Assembly (NCBI GenBank): GCA_016218815.1
Contig: JACRCX010000059.1
Coordinates: 1 to 64,000, forward strand
DNA length: 64,000 nucleotides
Direction: 5' to 3'
From: Deltaproteobacteria bacterium
Lineage (GTDB): Bacteria > Myxococcota_A > Polyangia > DRWM01 > JAAZOP01
The notes under the pieces were generated by a model that made no database searches, had not been told where the DNA came from, and saw only the letters and a program-made list of their open reading frames with translations. The position numbers were made by a program, and so were the translations under genes. Below are positions 44,965 through 54,500 of the stretch, one piece after another (positions within the stretch are counted from its first letter, which is position 1; every line of letters begins with the position of its first letter).

Positions 44965-47900
44965 TCACGGCGCCGCCACGCGCGTCGTCTCCCCCTGCCG
45001 CACCAGCTCCCCCAGCAGCGGATCCCGTGATAGCCCGTCGGCGTCGCCGAACACGATCAGCTTCGACCGCGCCCGCGTCAGCGTCACGTTGATCCGGTTG
45101 GGGTGCGCCAAATGCCCCGTCGGCCGACCACCGACCATCGAAACGAGGATCGCGTCCCGCTCGTCTCCCTGGAACCGCTCGACCGTATCCACCGGGACCC
45201 CGCGTAACGCCTCGTCCGTCGCGAACATCCGCCGGATCAACGCCACCTGCGCCCGGTACGGGGTCACCACGCCCATCCGCGCCGCATCCAGCCCCGCGCG
45301 CCGCAGGGCCGCCGCCGTTTCGGCCACCAGGCGCGCCTCGCGCTCGTTGAGCCGGTCGTCCGAGCCGCCCGGGACGTCGACCAGGACCAGCGGCTCGTCT
45401 GGACGGATCGCCGTCGCCAGCCAGCCGGGGAGGGCGCCGGCCCGGCCCGGCTCGATGTCGAGCAGCCGCTCCTTCGCCTCCGGGGCGGCCTCGAGCGCCC
45501 CGCCGTAGAACGCCCGGTTCGGCAGCGCCATGATCCGCTCGTGCATCCGGTGCTGGCGCCGGAGCATTGTGGAAGTACCCAGCGCGCAGAGCCGCTCGTG
45601 CAGGCTGCGGGCGAGGCTGCCCAGCCCCGCGTCCCGCCACCGCGGGTCGCCTGGCGCCTCCGGCGGCCATTCGGATTCGGCCGGCTCGACGCACGAGAGC
45701 TGCATCGGGTCGCCGACCAGCACCGCCCGCCGCGCCAGCGCGAGCACCGCCAGCGCGGCCGGTTCCTGGATCTGCGTCGCCTCGTCCAGCACGGCGACGT
45801 CGAACGGCGGCGTCCCTCCCGAGGAGAACTCACCGCGGAAGGGCAGCCGGCCGAGCCGGTTGCACGTGGCGACGATCACCGGCGCCGTCGTCAGCCGGCG
45901 CCGCGCCTCCGGTGCGCCCCGCGCCTTGTGCGCGAACTCCTCGAAAAACACCATCGTCGGGTCGAGGCCCGCCTCGACCGACGCCGCATGGAGCAGCGAC
46001 CCGCTCCGGGCGCCGATGCGCAAGAGGTCGCGCACGCCCGCGGACAGGATGCGACGAGCCGCCTGGTCCGCCGCGTTGTGCGTCAGGGCGCCGACGACGA
46101 CCCGCCGCCCGGCGCGCACGAGTGCCGCGACCAGCGCGCCGACGAAGACGGTCTTGCCGGTCCCCGGCGGCCCCTGGATCGGCTCGATCGCGCCGCCCGA
46201 AAACCCCCGGCGCAGCGCCTCGAGCTGGCTCTCGTGCCACGCCCCGCCGCCGGGCGGAGCCGGCATCGGCGCCGGCGCGACCTCGACCGCGGGCTCCGCC
46301 GCCCGCGCGCCCGCCAGCGCCGCCACGAGGCCGTCGTCGCACCGGTGCGCCATCCGCGCCAGTCCCTCGAAACCCTCCCGCTCGTTGTCGAAGCCCCGCG
46401 CCTCCTCCACCTTCCAGCCGGGGCCATCGACCAGCCACGGCGGGCGCGGCCACGAGAGCCGCAGCCGGTACGCCGACGGCTCCGCCCGCTCGATGTGCGC
46501 CTCGAACGCCTCGAGCGCTCCCGGATCGCCGCGGTGCGCGAGCATCGGACGGTCCTCCTCCGGCCGCAACGCGCCGCGGACCGGGCCGACCAGTGCCGCC
46601 GCGCGCGGCGACCGCCCGTCCAGGCGCAGCGTGAGCCCCTCCTCCGCCGTCAGCGCCGCGACGCGGGCCGGCCGCGCGCTCGGCTCGAACTGCTCGCGCC
46701 GGAGCCCCTGCGCGTGCCACACCGACCGCAGCAGCAGGCGCGTGAAGTGCTTCGCGTACGCGTCGCCGCCGGCGCTCGCCCCGTTCCGTTCCGCCGGACG
46801 AGCCCCGGCCGCCGGGCGCGGGCACGAGGCACGCTGGAAGCAGCGGTCGCAGGCCGCCATCGGCGGCGCGGGCGGCAGCGGCTCGCCTTCGGCGGCGCGG
46901 CGGAACGCGTCGAGCATCGCGTTGCGAGAGGCGAGGATGCGGCTGACGTCGGCGGGCGCCGGGCCCAGCCGGTAGGCGTCGTCGGAGCCCGCGTAGAACA
47001 GCTCGACCCCGACCGGCTTCGGCGCTGCCGCGGGGTCGGTGGGCCGCGACGCCATCCACGCGTCGCTCCAGATGAGGCCGTACAGCCGGGCCTGCGCGGC
47101 ATGCGCGCCGCGCAAGGCCGTGATTCCGGCGTCGGCGGGCCCGGCGTCGTACCGCCGGGCCGACCCGCTCTTCAGCTCGCCGATCGCCGGCGCCTCCGCA
47201 CCGCGCGGGAGGATCAGGTCCGAGCGTCCCGAGAGGCCGAAGTGGACCGAGAGCTTCGAAACCTCGTTCATCGCGTCCGGCCCGGCGGCGCGCCGCTCGA
47301 GCCAGGCCCGCAGCCGCGGCACCAGATTGCGCAACGAGCCCTCGAGGCGCTCGGCCGCCGCCTCGCCGTGCAGCCACGCCTCGTCCGCCCGGACCGCTCG
47401 CAGCGCCTCGCCGGCGATCGTCGAGTCGGGCCGCCCCGGCCGCTCCAGGAGCCCGCGTAGCGCCGCATCCGCCAGCCGTCCCAGCAGGAGCGGCCCGCCC
47501 AGCGTGCCGGTGCCTTCCGCGAGCTGGGCCAGGAAGTGCAGCGGACAACCGGTGTCGAATGTCGCCGCGACGGCCGTCACCTCGAACAGACGCAGCGGCT
47601 CCAGCACCAGCACCGTCTCCGCCCGCAACGCGAACACCAGCGTGTCGGCGGTCGAGGAGGCATCGGCGGGTGGAAGACCGTGCGCCGCCAGCCCCGCGCC
47701 CGGCCACAGACAGCGCAACGTCCGCGCATGGTGGGCCGTCGCACCATCCTCGGGGTCGACCGTGAGCACGACCTGCCCCGGCCTGCCGTCCGGCAGCCGG
47801 ACGGCGCACCACACCGCGTCGCGGATGCCGCTGCGTCCGCGTGCGCCGAGCTGCACGCGGCGGACGACGCCGGCCGGCATCGCGCCGCCGGGCAGGCAAC

Positions 47901-48465
47901 CGACGAGCGGCCGGGCGCCGGGGCCCGTGCGGAGCGCCGCATCCTCCTCGGTGATGTGCAGGACGTTCCACAGCGCCTCGCGCAAGGCGCTCCACGTACG
48001 CAGCGGCCGGGGCGTGCCCTCGAGCGTCGCACAGGCGACCAGCGGCCGCGCGGCGGCCGCACCCGTCGCGCCCTGCGATCCGTCGAGGGAGTTGCCGCCG
48101 AGCAGCGCGGCGAAGATCCTCGCCACCGCCTGCACGCCCGCCGGCGCCGCTCCCGTTGCCCCACCGGACGTCGACGCCGACCCGGCGAACGAAACGCGCC
48201 GCTCGCCGGGCCGCGCCCCCTCCGCCACGAGCACCCCGGCCGGGTCGAAAGCGGCGGGCGCCTCCCACGATGCCCACCGTTCCTCGCACGCCGCCAGCAG
48301 GTCCAGGGCGAGCCGGGTCGCGTCGCGCAGCGGCAACGGGCCCCGCGCCAGGAGCTCCGCCAACGTCGTGCGCCCCGCTTCGTCCACGGCGGCGTACAAT
48401 GCCACAGGACGACGAGCGAATCGAACGGCGGCGGGACGGCCGACCACTAACCGCCCGACTCGCAA
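44965..48465 (-). CDS. Dna2-like nuclease-helicase (Cas4/RecB-type nuclease fused to SF1 helicase)
   Basis: A 1166-aa protein from TTG 48465 (GTG 48447 also possible). Residues 15-85 resemble part of a kinase-like fold (TLAELLARGPLPLRDATRLALDLL). The nuclease part (about 350-560) has GRSDLIL and IGELKSG, then CDRCFQRASC, the cysteines of an Fe-S-bound RecB/Cas4-type nuclease. The C-terminal SF1 helicase has Walker A GPPGTGKT (about 765), DEATQ Walker B (about 890), VGDPMQL, TPYRAQV, TVERFQGDERD and NVTLTRARSKL. Likely a DNA end-processing or repair enzyme. It is divergent from the next lipoprotein with 23 bp between the starts. Confidence 0.9.
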   Translation of the reverse strand: MRVGRLVVGRPAAVRFARRPVALYAAVDEAGRTTLAELLARGPLPLRDATRLALDLLAACEERWASWEAPAAFDPAGVLVAEGARPGERRVSFAGSASTSGGATGAAPAGVQAVARIFAALLGGNSLDGSQGATGAAAARPLVACATLEGTPRPLRTWSALREALWNVLHITEEDAALRTGPGARPLVGCLPGGAMPAGVVRRVQLGARGRSGIRDAVWCAVRLPDGRPGQVVLTVDPEDGATAHHARTLRCLWPGAGLAAHGLPPADASSTADTLVFALRAETVLVLEPLRLFEVTAVAATFDTGCPLHFLAQLAEGTGTLGGPLLLGRLADAALRGLLERPGRPDSTIAGEALRAVRADEAWLHGEAAAERLEGSLRNLVPRLRAWLERRAAGPDAMNEVSKLSVHFGLSGRSDLILPRGAEAPAIGELKSGSARRYDAGPADAGITALRGAHAAQARLYGLIWSDAWMASRPTDPAAAPKPVGVELFYAGSDDAYRLGPAPADVSRILASRNAMLDAFRRAAEGEPLPPAPPMAACDRCFQRASCPRPAAGARPAERNGASAGGDAYAKHFTRLLLRSVWHAQGLRREQFEPSARPARVAALTAEEGLTLRLDGRSPRAAALVGPVRGALRPEEDRPMLAHRGDPGALEAFEAHIERAEPSAYRLRLSWPRPPWLVDGPGWKVEEARGFDNEREGFEGLARMAHRCDDGLVAALAGARAAEPAVEVAPAPMPAPPGGGAWHESQLEALRRGFSGGAIEPIQGPPGTGKTVFVGALVAALVRAGRRVVVGALTHNAADQAARRILSAGVRDLLRIGARSGSLLHAASVEAGLDPTMVFFEEFAHKARGAPEARRRLTTAPVIVATCNRLGRLPFRGEFSSGGTPPFDVAVLDEATQIQEPAALAVLALARRAVLVGDPMQLSCVEPAESEWPPEAPGDPRWRDAGLGSLARSLHERLCALGTSTMLRRQHRMHERIMALPNRAFYGGALEAAPEAKERLLDIEPGRAGALPGWLATAIRPDEPLVLVDVPGGSDDRLNEREARLVAETAAALRRAGLDAARMGVVTPYRAQVALIRRMFATDEALRGVPVDTVERFQGDERDAILVSMVGGRPTGHLAHPNRINVTLTRARSKLIVFGDADGLSRDPLLGELVRQGETTRVAAP

Positions 48466-48488
48466 GCTCGAACCGACGGGAGGAAGAG

Positions 48489-50720
48489 ATGAACCGCACC
48501 CTGCTGACCTTGTCCATCGTGACCGGCGCCTTCTGGGGCGCCTGCGACGACGGCCGCGGCACCCCCGCCGACGGCGCGGATGTGCCCGGCGACGGAGCGG
48601 ACGTTCCCAGCGATGGAGCGGACCTGCCCGCCGAAGCGGATGCGGAGGCGGGCGCGGATGCCGATGCGGACGCGGACGCCGACGAATGCGTCCCGCCCTG
48701 CGGACCGGGGTACGAGTGCTACTACGGCGTCTGCGTGCCCTACGGCGCCGACGGCGACGCGGACGCCGACGCCGATGCCGACGTCCCGGCGACCTGCGAG
48801 CCGTCGTCCACCCTCGGACTGTCCCTCCTGCGCGGCGGCGGGTGGACGGCCGAGCACGTCGTGGACGAGGCGCATGACGTGCTGCTCGAGTTCCCCTCCT
48901 ACATCGGCCCGACCACCGACCACCTCGGAGGCGCGTCGCTCGAGCCCGGCGCGGAACAGCCCGTCTCGCTGACCGTGAGCGGCGACCCGCCGCCGCTCTA
49001 CGTCGTCGGCGCGACCTACGACCCGGGCCCCGACCGCACCGTGCTCCTCGGCTACGCCATGCGCCGCCCCGGCGACGGCGGGATCGGCGATCACATGGAA
49101 TTGGTTTCCGTGGCGCTCGACGACGCCGGCGGCGCGACCATGACGCGGCTCGCGCCGACCTCGCCGCCTCCCGCCGACGGTGTCATGTTCTCGTGGATCT
49201 ACCCCGAGGGCGACGGCACCCACTACCGCGCGTTCCGCTTCGCCCAGGCCTCCGACCGGGCCGCCATTGCGGGCGACGCGGTGTCGTGGGAGCCCGAGGC
49301 CGAGGTGACCATCGACTCGCCCGGCGGCTTCGACCAGAACTACGTCTCCTACGACCCGACCGGACACCGGCTGCTCGGCTACGGCGAGCTCGTCGTCGAG
49401 GGCGCGCCGCCCGACTTCACCATCTACCTGGACGCGGTCTTCTACGAGCTGCGCCTGGGCGGCGGGACCACCTGGTCGCGTCTGCCGCCGATGGGCTCGG
49501 GACCGGCGCGCCAGGAGAGCATGTTCGGGATCATCCCGGCGCAGGCGATGTACGACGATACCGGCCGCCGCGTCGTCGTCCTCCAGGACCACCCCTACAT
49601 CGATCCGTGGATGGGCGAGATGATGGTCACCGGCGCCTGGGCCTTCTCCGACGCCGGGATGTGGAGCACGATCAACGACAACCTCGGCCGCTGCTGCGCC
49701 AGCGCCGGCTGGAACGGCGCGGACGATCGCGAACGCCGGCGCTCGCTGACCCTCCAGGGCGGCGGCGTCGGCGGGGTCGACCTGCGCCCGGGACACGAGG
49801 GCGAGAGCGTCGCCGTCGACGCCGGCATCGTCGGCCTCGACCCCATCGCCTCCACCTTCGACACGACCCGCGGGGAGATCCTGGCCGCGTCCGAAGGCGG
49901 CCTGGCCGCGATGGCGGTGCGGGCCGGCGAGTACGTCTGGCAGGATGCGGACGGCGCGCCGACCTGGCCGTCGTCCACGCCGCCCGGGCACAGCCTGGCC
50001 TACGACGCCGCAGGCGACCGCGTCGTGCGCTTCGCCGGCTCCGACCCCGCGACGGGCGGCGAAACCGCCGGCGTCTGGGTGCTCGACCGCGCCGATCCCA
50101 CCCCGGCCTGGACCGAAGCCGTGGTGGGAGGACCCCCCCCCGCCGCGCGGACGTGGCACTCGACGATCGTCGATCCCGCCTCGCGCACGATGTACGTCGT
50201 CGGCGGGTACCGGCTCGAGGGCGGCAGCACCGTCGTCGACCTCGCCGACGTCGCCGCGCTCGACCTGGCCTCCCTGACGTGGCGCACCGTCGCCACCCTG
50301 CCGCTCGCCCGCTCCGCTCCGCTCCTGCGCCTGGCGAACGGCGGCGCCGATCTCTACGTCATCTTCGGCGAGCGGCACCCGTCGCCGGGCGATCCGTTCA
50401 CGACCACGAACCTGCACGACGCCTACCGGATCGCGACGGCGACGGGCACCGTCGAGACCCTCTCGGTCACCGGCGACCTGCCGACGATTTCCTGCCGCGC
50501 GCTCAGCGGCCTCGATCTGCCCGACGGGTACGTCATCGTCTCGCCGGAGCCGTACGGCGTCGACGAATTCGCGGCGACGTTCGCTTCCGGGACGCTGTCC
50601 TTCGCCCGTTCCGCCACCTGCGAGGAGCCGCGCGGCTTCGGCTGGGGCGCCGGCCTCGTCGACCCCTCCACCGGCCGCGGCTACGTCGTCGGCGACAGCG
50701 TGTGGGAGGTTTCCCCGTAG
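48489..50720 (+). CDS. Large lipoprotein, Kelch/beta-propeller-like
   Basis: A 743-aa protein with GGGAGGAAG before the ATG. Signal MNRTLLTLSIVTGAFWGAC gives lipid Cys 19, followed by repetitive DGADVP and DADADADAD runs and a small Cys knot (CVPPCGPGYECYYGVC). The rest repeats strands such as YVVGATYDPGPDRTVLLGYA, NYVSYDPTGHRLLGYGELV and HSTIVDPASRTMYVVGGYRLEGG, typical of Kelch-like propellers. No catalytic residues are evident; ligand or surface binding is likely. Asp after the lipid Cys would signal inner-membrane retention in E. coli. Confidence 0.82.
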   Translation: MNRTLLTLSIVTGAFWGACDDGRGTPADGADVPGDGADVPSDGADLPAEADAEAGADADADADADECVPPCGPGYECYYGVCVPYGADGDADADADADVPATCEPSSTLGLSLLRGGGWTAEHVVDEAHDVLLEFPSYIGPTTDHLGGASLEPGAEQPVSLTVSGDPPPLYVVGATYDPGPDRTVLLGYAMRRPGDGGIGDHMELVSVALDDAGGATMTRLAPTSPPPADGVMFSWIYPEGDGTHYRAFRFAQASDRAAIAGDAVSWEPEAEVTIDSPGGFDQNYVSYDPTGHRLLGYGELVVEGAPPDFTIYLDAVFYELRLGGGTTWSRLPPMGSGPARQESMFGIIPAQAMYDDTGRRVVVLQDHPYIDPWMGEMMVTGAWAFSDAGMWSTINDNLGRCCASAGWNGADDRERRRSLTLQGGGVGGVDLRPGHEGESVAVDAGIVGLDPIASTFDTTRGEILAASEGGLAAMAVRAGEYVWQDADGAPTWPSSTPPGHSLAYDAAGDRVVRFAGSDPATGGETAGVWVLDRADPTPAWTEAVVGGPPPAARTWHSTIVDPASRTMYVVGGYRLEGGSTVVDLADVAALDLASLTWRTVATLPLARSAPLLRLANGGADLYVIFGERHPSPGDPFTTTNLHDAYRIATATGTVETLSVTGDLPTISCRALSGLDLPDGYVIVSPEPYGVDEFAATFASGTLSFARSATCEEPRGFGWGAGLVDPSTGRGYVVGDSVWEVSP

Positions 50721-50894
50721 CGGCGAGACGCAGCCGGCGCCTTCCTCCCCGGTGCGTCATCCACAGCCGCGCCCCAGGTCCTTCACCACGAACACGATCG
50801 AGCCGAACTGACTTGCCAGGGAAGATTATCCGGATAAACCGCCTTCATGGAGGCGATTGTCCAGCGGCTGTTCCTGCGGGAGTGCGTTTGAACC
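50721..50894 (+). other. Intergenic region between convergent genes with a 12-bp palindrome
   Basis: No gene is supported. It contains the perfect palindrome TTATCCGGATAA at 50826-50837 in a locally AT-rich spot. A use is not evident because both flanking genes end here. Confidence 0.4.
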
Positions 50895-52259
50895 TCAGCC
50901 CACCGGCCCGACACGCAAGTCCGCCACCAGGTCCGACTCCGACGTGCGCGTGATGCGGGCGGCGACGAACTTGCCCGCAGGAGGCAACCCGCCCGTCAGG
51001 TACGTCACCCCGTCGATCTCCGGAGCCTGCGCGGCCGTGCGGCCGACCCGCAGCCACTCGCTCTCCGGCGCGGGACCGTCCACCAGTACCTCGACGACCC
51101 GGCCGCGCAGCAGGCGCTGCTTCTCTCGCATCGCCGCCCGCGCGGCCGCCCGCAACGTGCGGAACCGCGCCCAGCCCGTCCCCCGCGACACCTTGTCCGC
51201 CATCCCGAACGCCGCCGTCCCCTCCTCGTCGCTGTAGCGGAAGAGGCCGATGCGGTCGAGGCCCGCCGTGCGCGCGAAGCGCAGCAGCACCCGGAAATCG
51301 GCCGCCGTCTCGCCCGGATGCCCGACGATGAACGTCGAGCGGATCGTCGGCTCGGCGAACGTCGCGCGGATCCGATCCAGCAGCGCATCGATGTTGCGGC
51401 GGCGCGTGCCCCGCCGCATCCGGCGCAGCATCGCGTCGCTCACGTGCTGCAGCGGCACGTCGAAGTACGGCACGACCTTGGGCGTCTCGCGCAGCCCGCG
51501 CAGGAACGCGGCGTCCAGCGCGTCCGGATAAAGGTAGAGCAGCCGCAGCCGACGCAAGGCCGGCAAGCGGCCGAGACGCTCCAGCAGTCGCAACAGCGGC
51601 GGACCCGCGCGGTCGCCAAGGCGGTCCGCACCGTAGCGGCTCACGTCCTGCGCCACGAGAACCAGCTCGACCGCGCCGTCGCCGACCATCCGGCGCGCCT
51701 CCTCCACGAGCGTAGCCTGCGGCCGGCTGCGAGCGGGCCCGCGAATCGCGGGGATGGCGCAGAAGGCGCACCGTCGCGAGCAGCCCTCGGAAACCTTGAG
51801 ATAGCGGACGTGGCGGAGCTGCGAGGCATGCGAGGCCAGCGGCTCCATTTCCTGCGCCCCGGGTCGCTGCGACAGCAGCACGCGCTCGGTCCCCAGCGCC
51901 GCGTCGGCGACGCGGGCCAGATCGTTGCAGCCGACCACGGCATCCACCTCGGGCAGCATCCGCAGGAGGTCCTCGCCGTAGCGCTGCGGCAGGCACCCGA
52001 CCGCCACCAGCCGCGGGCGCCGGCCCCGGCGCGTTGCGGCCAACTCCAGCAGCACGTCCACGCTCTCCTTGCGCGCATCCTCGACGAAAGCGCAGGTGTG
52101 GACCACCAGGACGTCGGCCTTGCCCGGGTCGTCGGTCGGCCGCAGGCCCCGCGCGAGCAGCGCCGCCAGCGTCGCCTCGGCCTCCACGCGGGCCTTGGGG
52201 CAGCCGAGAGCTACGAGGTGGAAGCGGCGGGGAGTCTTGAGTCTTGAGTCTTGAGTCAT
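50895..52259 (-). CDS. rimO: Ribosomal protein S12 methylthiotransferase-like radical SAM enzyme
   Basis: A 454-aa methylthiotransferase: N-terminal UPF0004 domain with C20, C56 and C89 for the auxiliary cluster, radical SAM cluster C160-x3-C164-x2-C167 (CSRRCAFC) and a C-terminal TRAM domain. LGCPKARVEAE, FVED and RSTFIVGHPGET point to RimO, which thiomethylates an Asp of S12, rather than MiaB; the usual CPKN reads CPKA here. Residues 1-9 (MTQDSRLKT) are the translation of a family D repeat, so the start codon lies in the repeat and no ribosome site is visible. Confidence 0.93.
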   Translation of the reverse strand: MTQDSRLKTPRRFHLVALGCPKARVEAEATLAALLARGLRPTDDPGKADVLVVHTCAFVEDARKESVDVLLELAATRRGRRPRLVAVGCLPQRYGEDLLRMLPEVDAVVGCNDLARVADAALGTERVLLSQRPGAQEMEPLASHASQLRHVRYLKVSEGCSRRCAFCAIPAIRGPARSRPQATLVEEARRMVGDGAVELVLVAQDVSRYGADRLGDRAGPPLLRLLERLGRLPALRRLRLLYLYPDALDAAFLRGLRETPKVVPYFDVPLQHVSDAMLRRMRRGTRRRNIDALLDRIRATFAEPTIRSTFIVGHPGETAADFRVLLRFARTAGLDRIGLFRYSDEEGTAAFGMADKVSRGTGWARFRTLRAAARAAMREKQRLLRGRVVEVLVDGPAPESEWLRVGRTAAQAPEIDGVTYLTGGLPPAGKFVAARITRTSESDLVADLRVGPVG

Positions 52260-52264
52260 GAGTC
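52231..52264 (-). repeat. Dispersed repeat, family D, supplying the rimO start
   Basis: On the minus strand, ATGACTCAAGACTCAAGACT encodes the first residues of the RimO-like protein. A second copy follows at 52315-52349. Confidence 0.85.
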
Positions 52265-52314
52265 CCGGACGGGCACCTCAACGCGTGCGTCGGTGGTTGC
52301 CGGGCTCACCACCG

Positions 52315-52349
52315 TCGACTCACGACTCTTGACTCACGACTGCCGACTC
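52315..52349 (+). repeat. Dispersed repeat, family D
   Basis: GACTCACGACTCTTGACTCA followed by CGACTGCCGACTCG, between rimO and the fumarase beta gene and ending 2 bp from the latter's stop. Confidence 0.8.
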
Positions 52350-52351
52350 GT

Positions 52352-52945
52352 TCACCTGATCGCCCTGCCCAGGAACCGCTCGAGCGCCATGTGCGAGCGG
52401 GCCGCGATCTCGGCGTGCAGCGAGGCGCCCGAAGCGTCCATCGTCACCACCGTCGGGAAACCCTCGACCTCGAACACCCAGAATGCTTCGGGCATGCCGA
52501 ACTCGTCGAGCTTGAGCACGTCGCGGACGTGGACGACGCGCTGGGCCAGCGACACCGCCGCGCCGCCGACGGCGTGCAGATAGACCGCGCCGAAGCGGCG
52601 GCAGGCCTCGAGCGTGCGGGGTCCCATGCCGCCCTTGCCGACGATCGCGCGCACGCGGTACGACTGGATCACGTCGGCGGTGAAGGGCTCCTCCCGCGCG
52701 GACGTCGTGGGGCCGGCGGAGACGGCCTTCCAGGCCGAGCGCTCCTTCTTCATCACGGGGCCGCAGTGGTAGATGGCGGAACCGCGCAGCAGCGGTCGCA
52801 GGAAGGTCGGCTTCTTCTCCACCATGAACTTGTGGGCCACGTCGCGGGCCGTGACCATGAGCCCGGAGAGGAACACCTCGTCGCCGACCCGCAGCGAGCG
52901 GACCGTCGTCTCGTCGAGGGGCGTCTGGATTTCGCGCACGGTCAT
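52352..52945 (-). CDS. Class I fumarate hydratase, beta (C-terminal) subunit
   Basis: A 197-aa subunit of the two-part Fe-S fumarase/L(+)-tartrate dehydratase type. Motifs: DEVFLSGLMVTARDVAHKFM, YHCGPVM, AGPTTSAREEPFT, VGKGGMGPRT and FGMPEAFWVFEVEGFPTVVTMD. It forms the swivel domain that completes the active site on the alpha subunit's cluster. It starts 24 bp after the alpha gene. Fumarase is more likely than tartrate dehydratase, but the two cannot be told apart by sequence reading alone. Confidence 0.93.
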   Translation of the reverse strand: MTVREIQTPLDETTVRSLRVGDEVFLSGLMVTARDVAHKFMVEKKPTFLRPLLRGSAIYHCGPVMKKERSAWKAVSAGPTTSAREEPFTADVIQSYRVRAIVGKGGMGPRTLEACRRFGAVYLHAVGGAAVSLAQRVVHVRDVLKLDEFGMPEAFWVFEVEGFPTVVTMDASGASLHAEIAARSHMALERFLGRAIR

Positions 52946-52969
52946 CTTCGCCTCCCTCCGCCCGCCCGC

Positions 52970-53878
52970 CTACACGGCGGGGCGGCGCGGCCGTCCCGCC
53001 AGCGCGTTCTGCGAGAACCGGACGTTCCGGCCCTCGAGCGCCACCGATGCCCGGCGGCAGGCCCAGCACATGTAGCCGACGGTGACGAAGAACGAGGCCG
53101 GCAGCCGGTGCAACCCGGCGATCTTCACGGCCAGGAGCGTCGTCCGGCCGCCGAAGCCCATCGGCCCGATCCCCAGCCGGTTGGCGCAGGACAAGACGTC
53201 GTTCTCCAGCGCGCCCAGCCGCGGATCGGGGTTCACGTCCTGGATCGGCCGGAAGAACTGCTCCTTGGCCGTCGCGTAGCCGGTCGTCCGGTCACCTCCG
53301 ATCGCGACTCCCAGGACGCCCGGCGCGCAGCCGCGCCCCTGGGAGCGGTGCACGGCGTCCAGCAGGCAGGCGCGGACCCCGGCCAGGTCGCGCCCCGCAC
53401 CCAGCCGCTGCTCGGGCAGGGAATACTGCATCGAACAGTTCTCGCAGCCGCCGCCCTTGAGCAGGACGTCGACGTGCATCCCACTCCTGTTCCACGGCAC
53501 GAAATGGACGCCGGGATGGCCCACGCCGAGGTTGTCGCCCGAATTCTTGCCGGACAGCGAGTCCATCTGGTTCGGACGCAGGTACGACTTCCGCGTCGCC
53601 ACGACCGTCGCGGCGCGGATCGCCTTGAGGATCGGCTCGGTCTTCGCCCCGTCCGGCAGGTACACGCTCCACGTGTGGGTGCCCGTGTCCTGGCACAGCG
53701 GGGCGGAGGCCTCGCGGGCCGCAACGGCGTTCTGCAGGATGATGCTGAGGGCAGAGTGCGCGGCGGTGCCGCGACGCTCCTCGTTCTGCGCCCGAGTCAG
53801 GGCATCCTCCACGTCGTGCGGCAGATCGGTGGCGGCCCTTCGCAGCAGCTCGACAAAGGTTTCTTGCAGGTTTTTCAT
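52970..53878 (-). CDS. Class I fumarate hydratase, alpha (N-terminal) subunit
   Basis: A 302-aa Fe-S hydro-lyase subunit that hydrates fumarate to malate with its beta partner. Motifs: ASAPLCQDTGTHT (C62), KGGGCENCSMQ (C145, C148), GRGCAPGVLGVAIGG (C184) and NRLGIGPMGFGGRTTLLAVKI. Three cysteines of this set hold the 4Fe-4S cluster whose free iron binds substrate. Oxygen-sensitive class I enzymes are usual in anaerobes and facultative organisms. It leads a two-gene operon with a promoter candidate upstream. Confidence 0.94.
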   Translation of the reverse strand: MKNLQETFVELLRRAATDLPHDVEDALTRAQNEERRGTAAHSALSIILQNAVAAREASAPLCQDTGTHTWSVYLPDGAKTEPILKAIRAATVVATRKSYLRPNQMDSLSGKNSGDNLGVGHPGVHFVPWNRSGMHVDVLLKGGGCENCSMQYSLPEQRLGAGRDLAGVRACLLDAVHRSQGRGCAPGVLGVAIGGDRTTGYATAKEQFFRPIQDVNPDPRLGALENDVLSCANRLGIGPMGFGGRTTLLAVKIAGLHRLPASFFVTVGYMCWACRRASVALEGRNVRFSQNALAGRPRRPAV

Positions 53879-53898
53879 GGCTCCATCCCCGCCCGCTG

Positions 53899-53927
53899 CC
53901 TATAGTCGATCCCGATGCGGTTGGGAA
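53899..53927 (-). promoter_or_regulatory. Candidate promoter of the fumarase operon
   Basis: On the minus strand, TTCCCA (53922-53927), a 17-bp spacer and TATAGG (53899-53904), four of six bases at each box, 20 nt before the start codon. Confidence 0.4.
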
Positions 53928-53952
53928 CCGGGAATCCGTGCCGGGCGGGGCG

Positions 53953-53980
53953 TTGACAGCCCCGCCGCCGATCCTTACAG
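53953..53980 (+). promoter_or_regulatory. Candidate promoter of the thioredoxin gene
   Basis: A perfect TTGACA at 53953-53958; the -10 about 17 bp on (TACAGG) is weak. It lies within the divergent fumarase/thioredoxin intergenic region. Confidence 0.35.
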
Positions 53981-54034
53981 GTTTCGCGTAGGTGGGGGGA
54001 GGGACGGCGCCCAAGGGGAGAGGGAGTTGCCAGC

Positions 54035-54490
54035 ATGGAGCAGCAGACGACGCAGACCGTCGACAAGGTCGAGTACCCGTGTGCGGCCTGCGGCACGCGC
54101 AACCGCTTCCCGCGCGCCCGGGCCAAGGACGATCCGAAGTGCGGCAAGTGCGGCGAAAAGATCTTTCCGCGCCGGGTCGTGGACGTGGTCGATGCGACCT
54201 ACCGCCCGGAGGTCGAGGACTGCCCGATTCCCGTGCTGGTCGACTTCTGGGCACCGTGGTGCGGGCCCTGCAAGATCAGCGGCCCCATCCTGGAGCGAAT
54301 CGCGGCCGAACGCGCCGGGAAGCTGAAGATCGTCCGGATCAACGTCGACGAGAACCCCCGCTCGGCCGCCCGCTTCGGCGTGCAGTCGATCCCCACGATG
54401 ATCGTCTGCCGGGGACCGCTGCAGATCGACGAGGTCCGCGGCGCCATCCCCAAGGCGGCCCTCGACGCCCGCCTCGATCGCGTCCTCTAG
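54035..54490 (+). CDS. trxC: TrxC-type thioredoxin with N-terminal zinc ribbon
   Basis: A 151-aa thioredoxin 2-like protein. The N-terminal ribbon has C16-x2-C19 and C36-x2-C39 (PCAACG, KCGKCG); the redox site is C76-G-P-C79 in DFWAPWCGPCK, and the cis-Pro is in SIPTMIV. It reduces cytosolic protein disulfides and, in TrxC proteins, responds to oxidative stress through the zinc site. GGGAG precedes the ATG. Confidence 0.95.
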   Translation: MEQQTTQTVDKVEYPCAACGTRNRFPRARAKDDPKCGKCGEKIFPRRVVDVVDATYRPEVEDCPIPVLVDFWAPWCGPCKISGPILERIAAERAGKLKIVRINVDENPRSAARFGVQSIPTMIVCRGPLQIDEVRGAIPKAALDARLDRVL

Positions 54491-54500
54491 CCCGGCGGCC

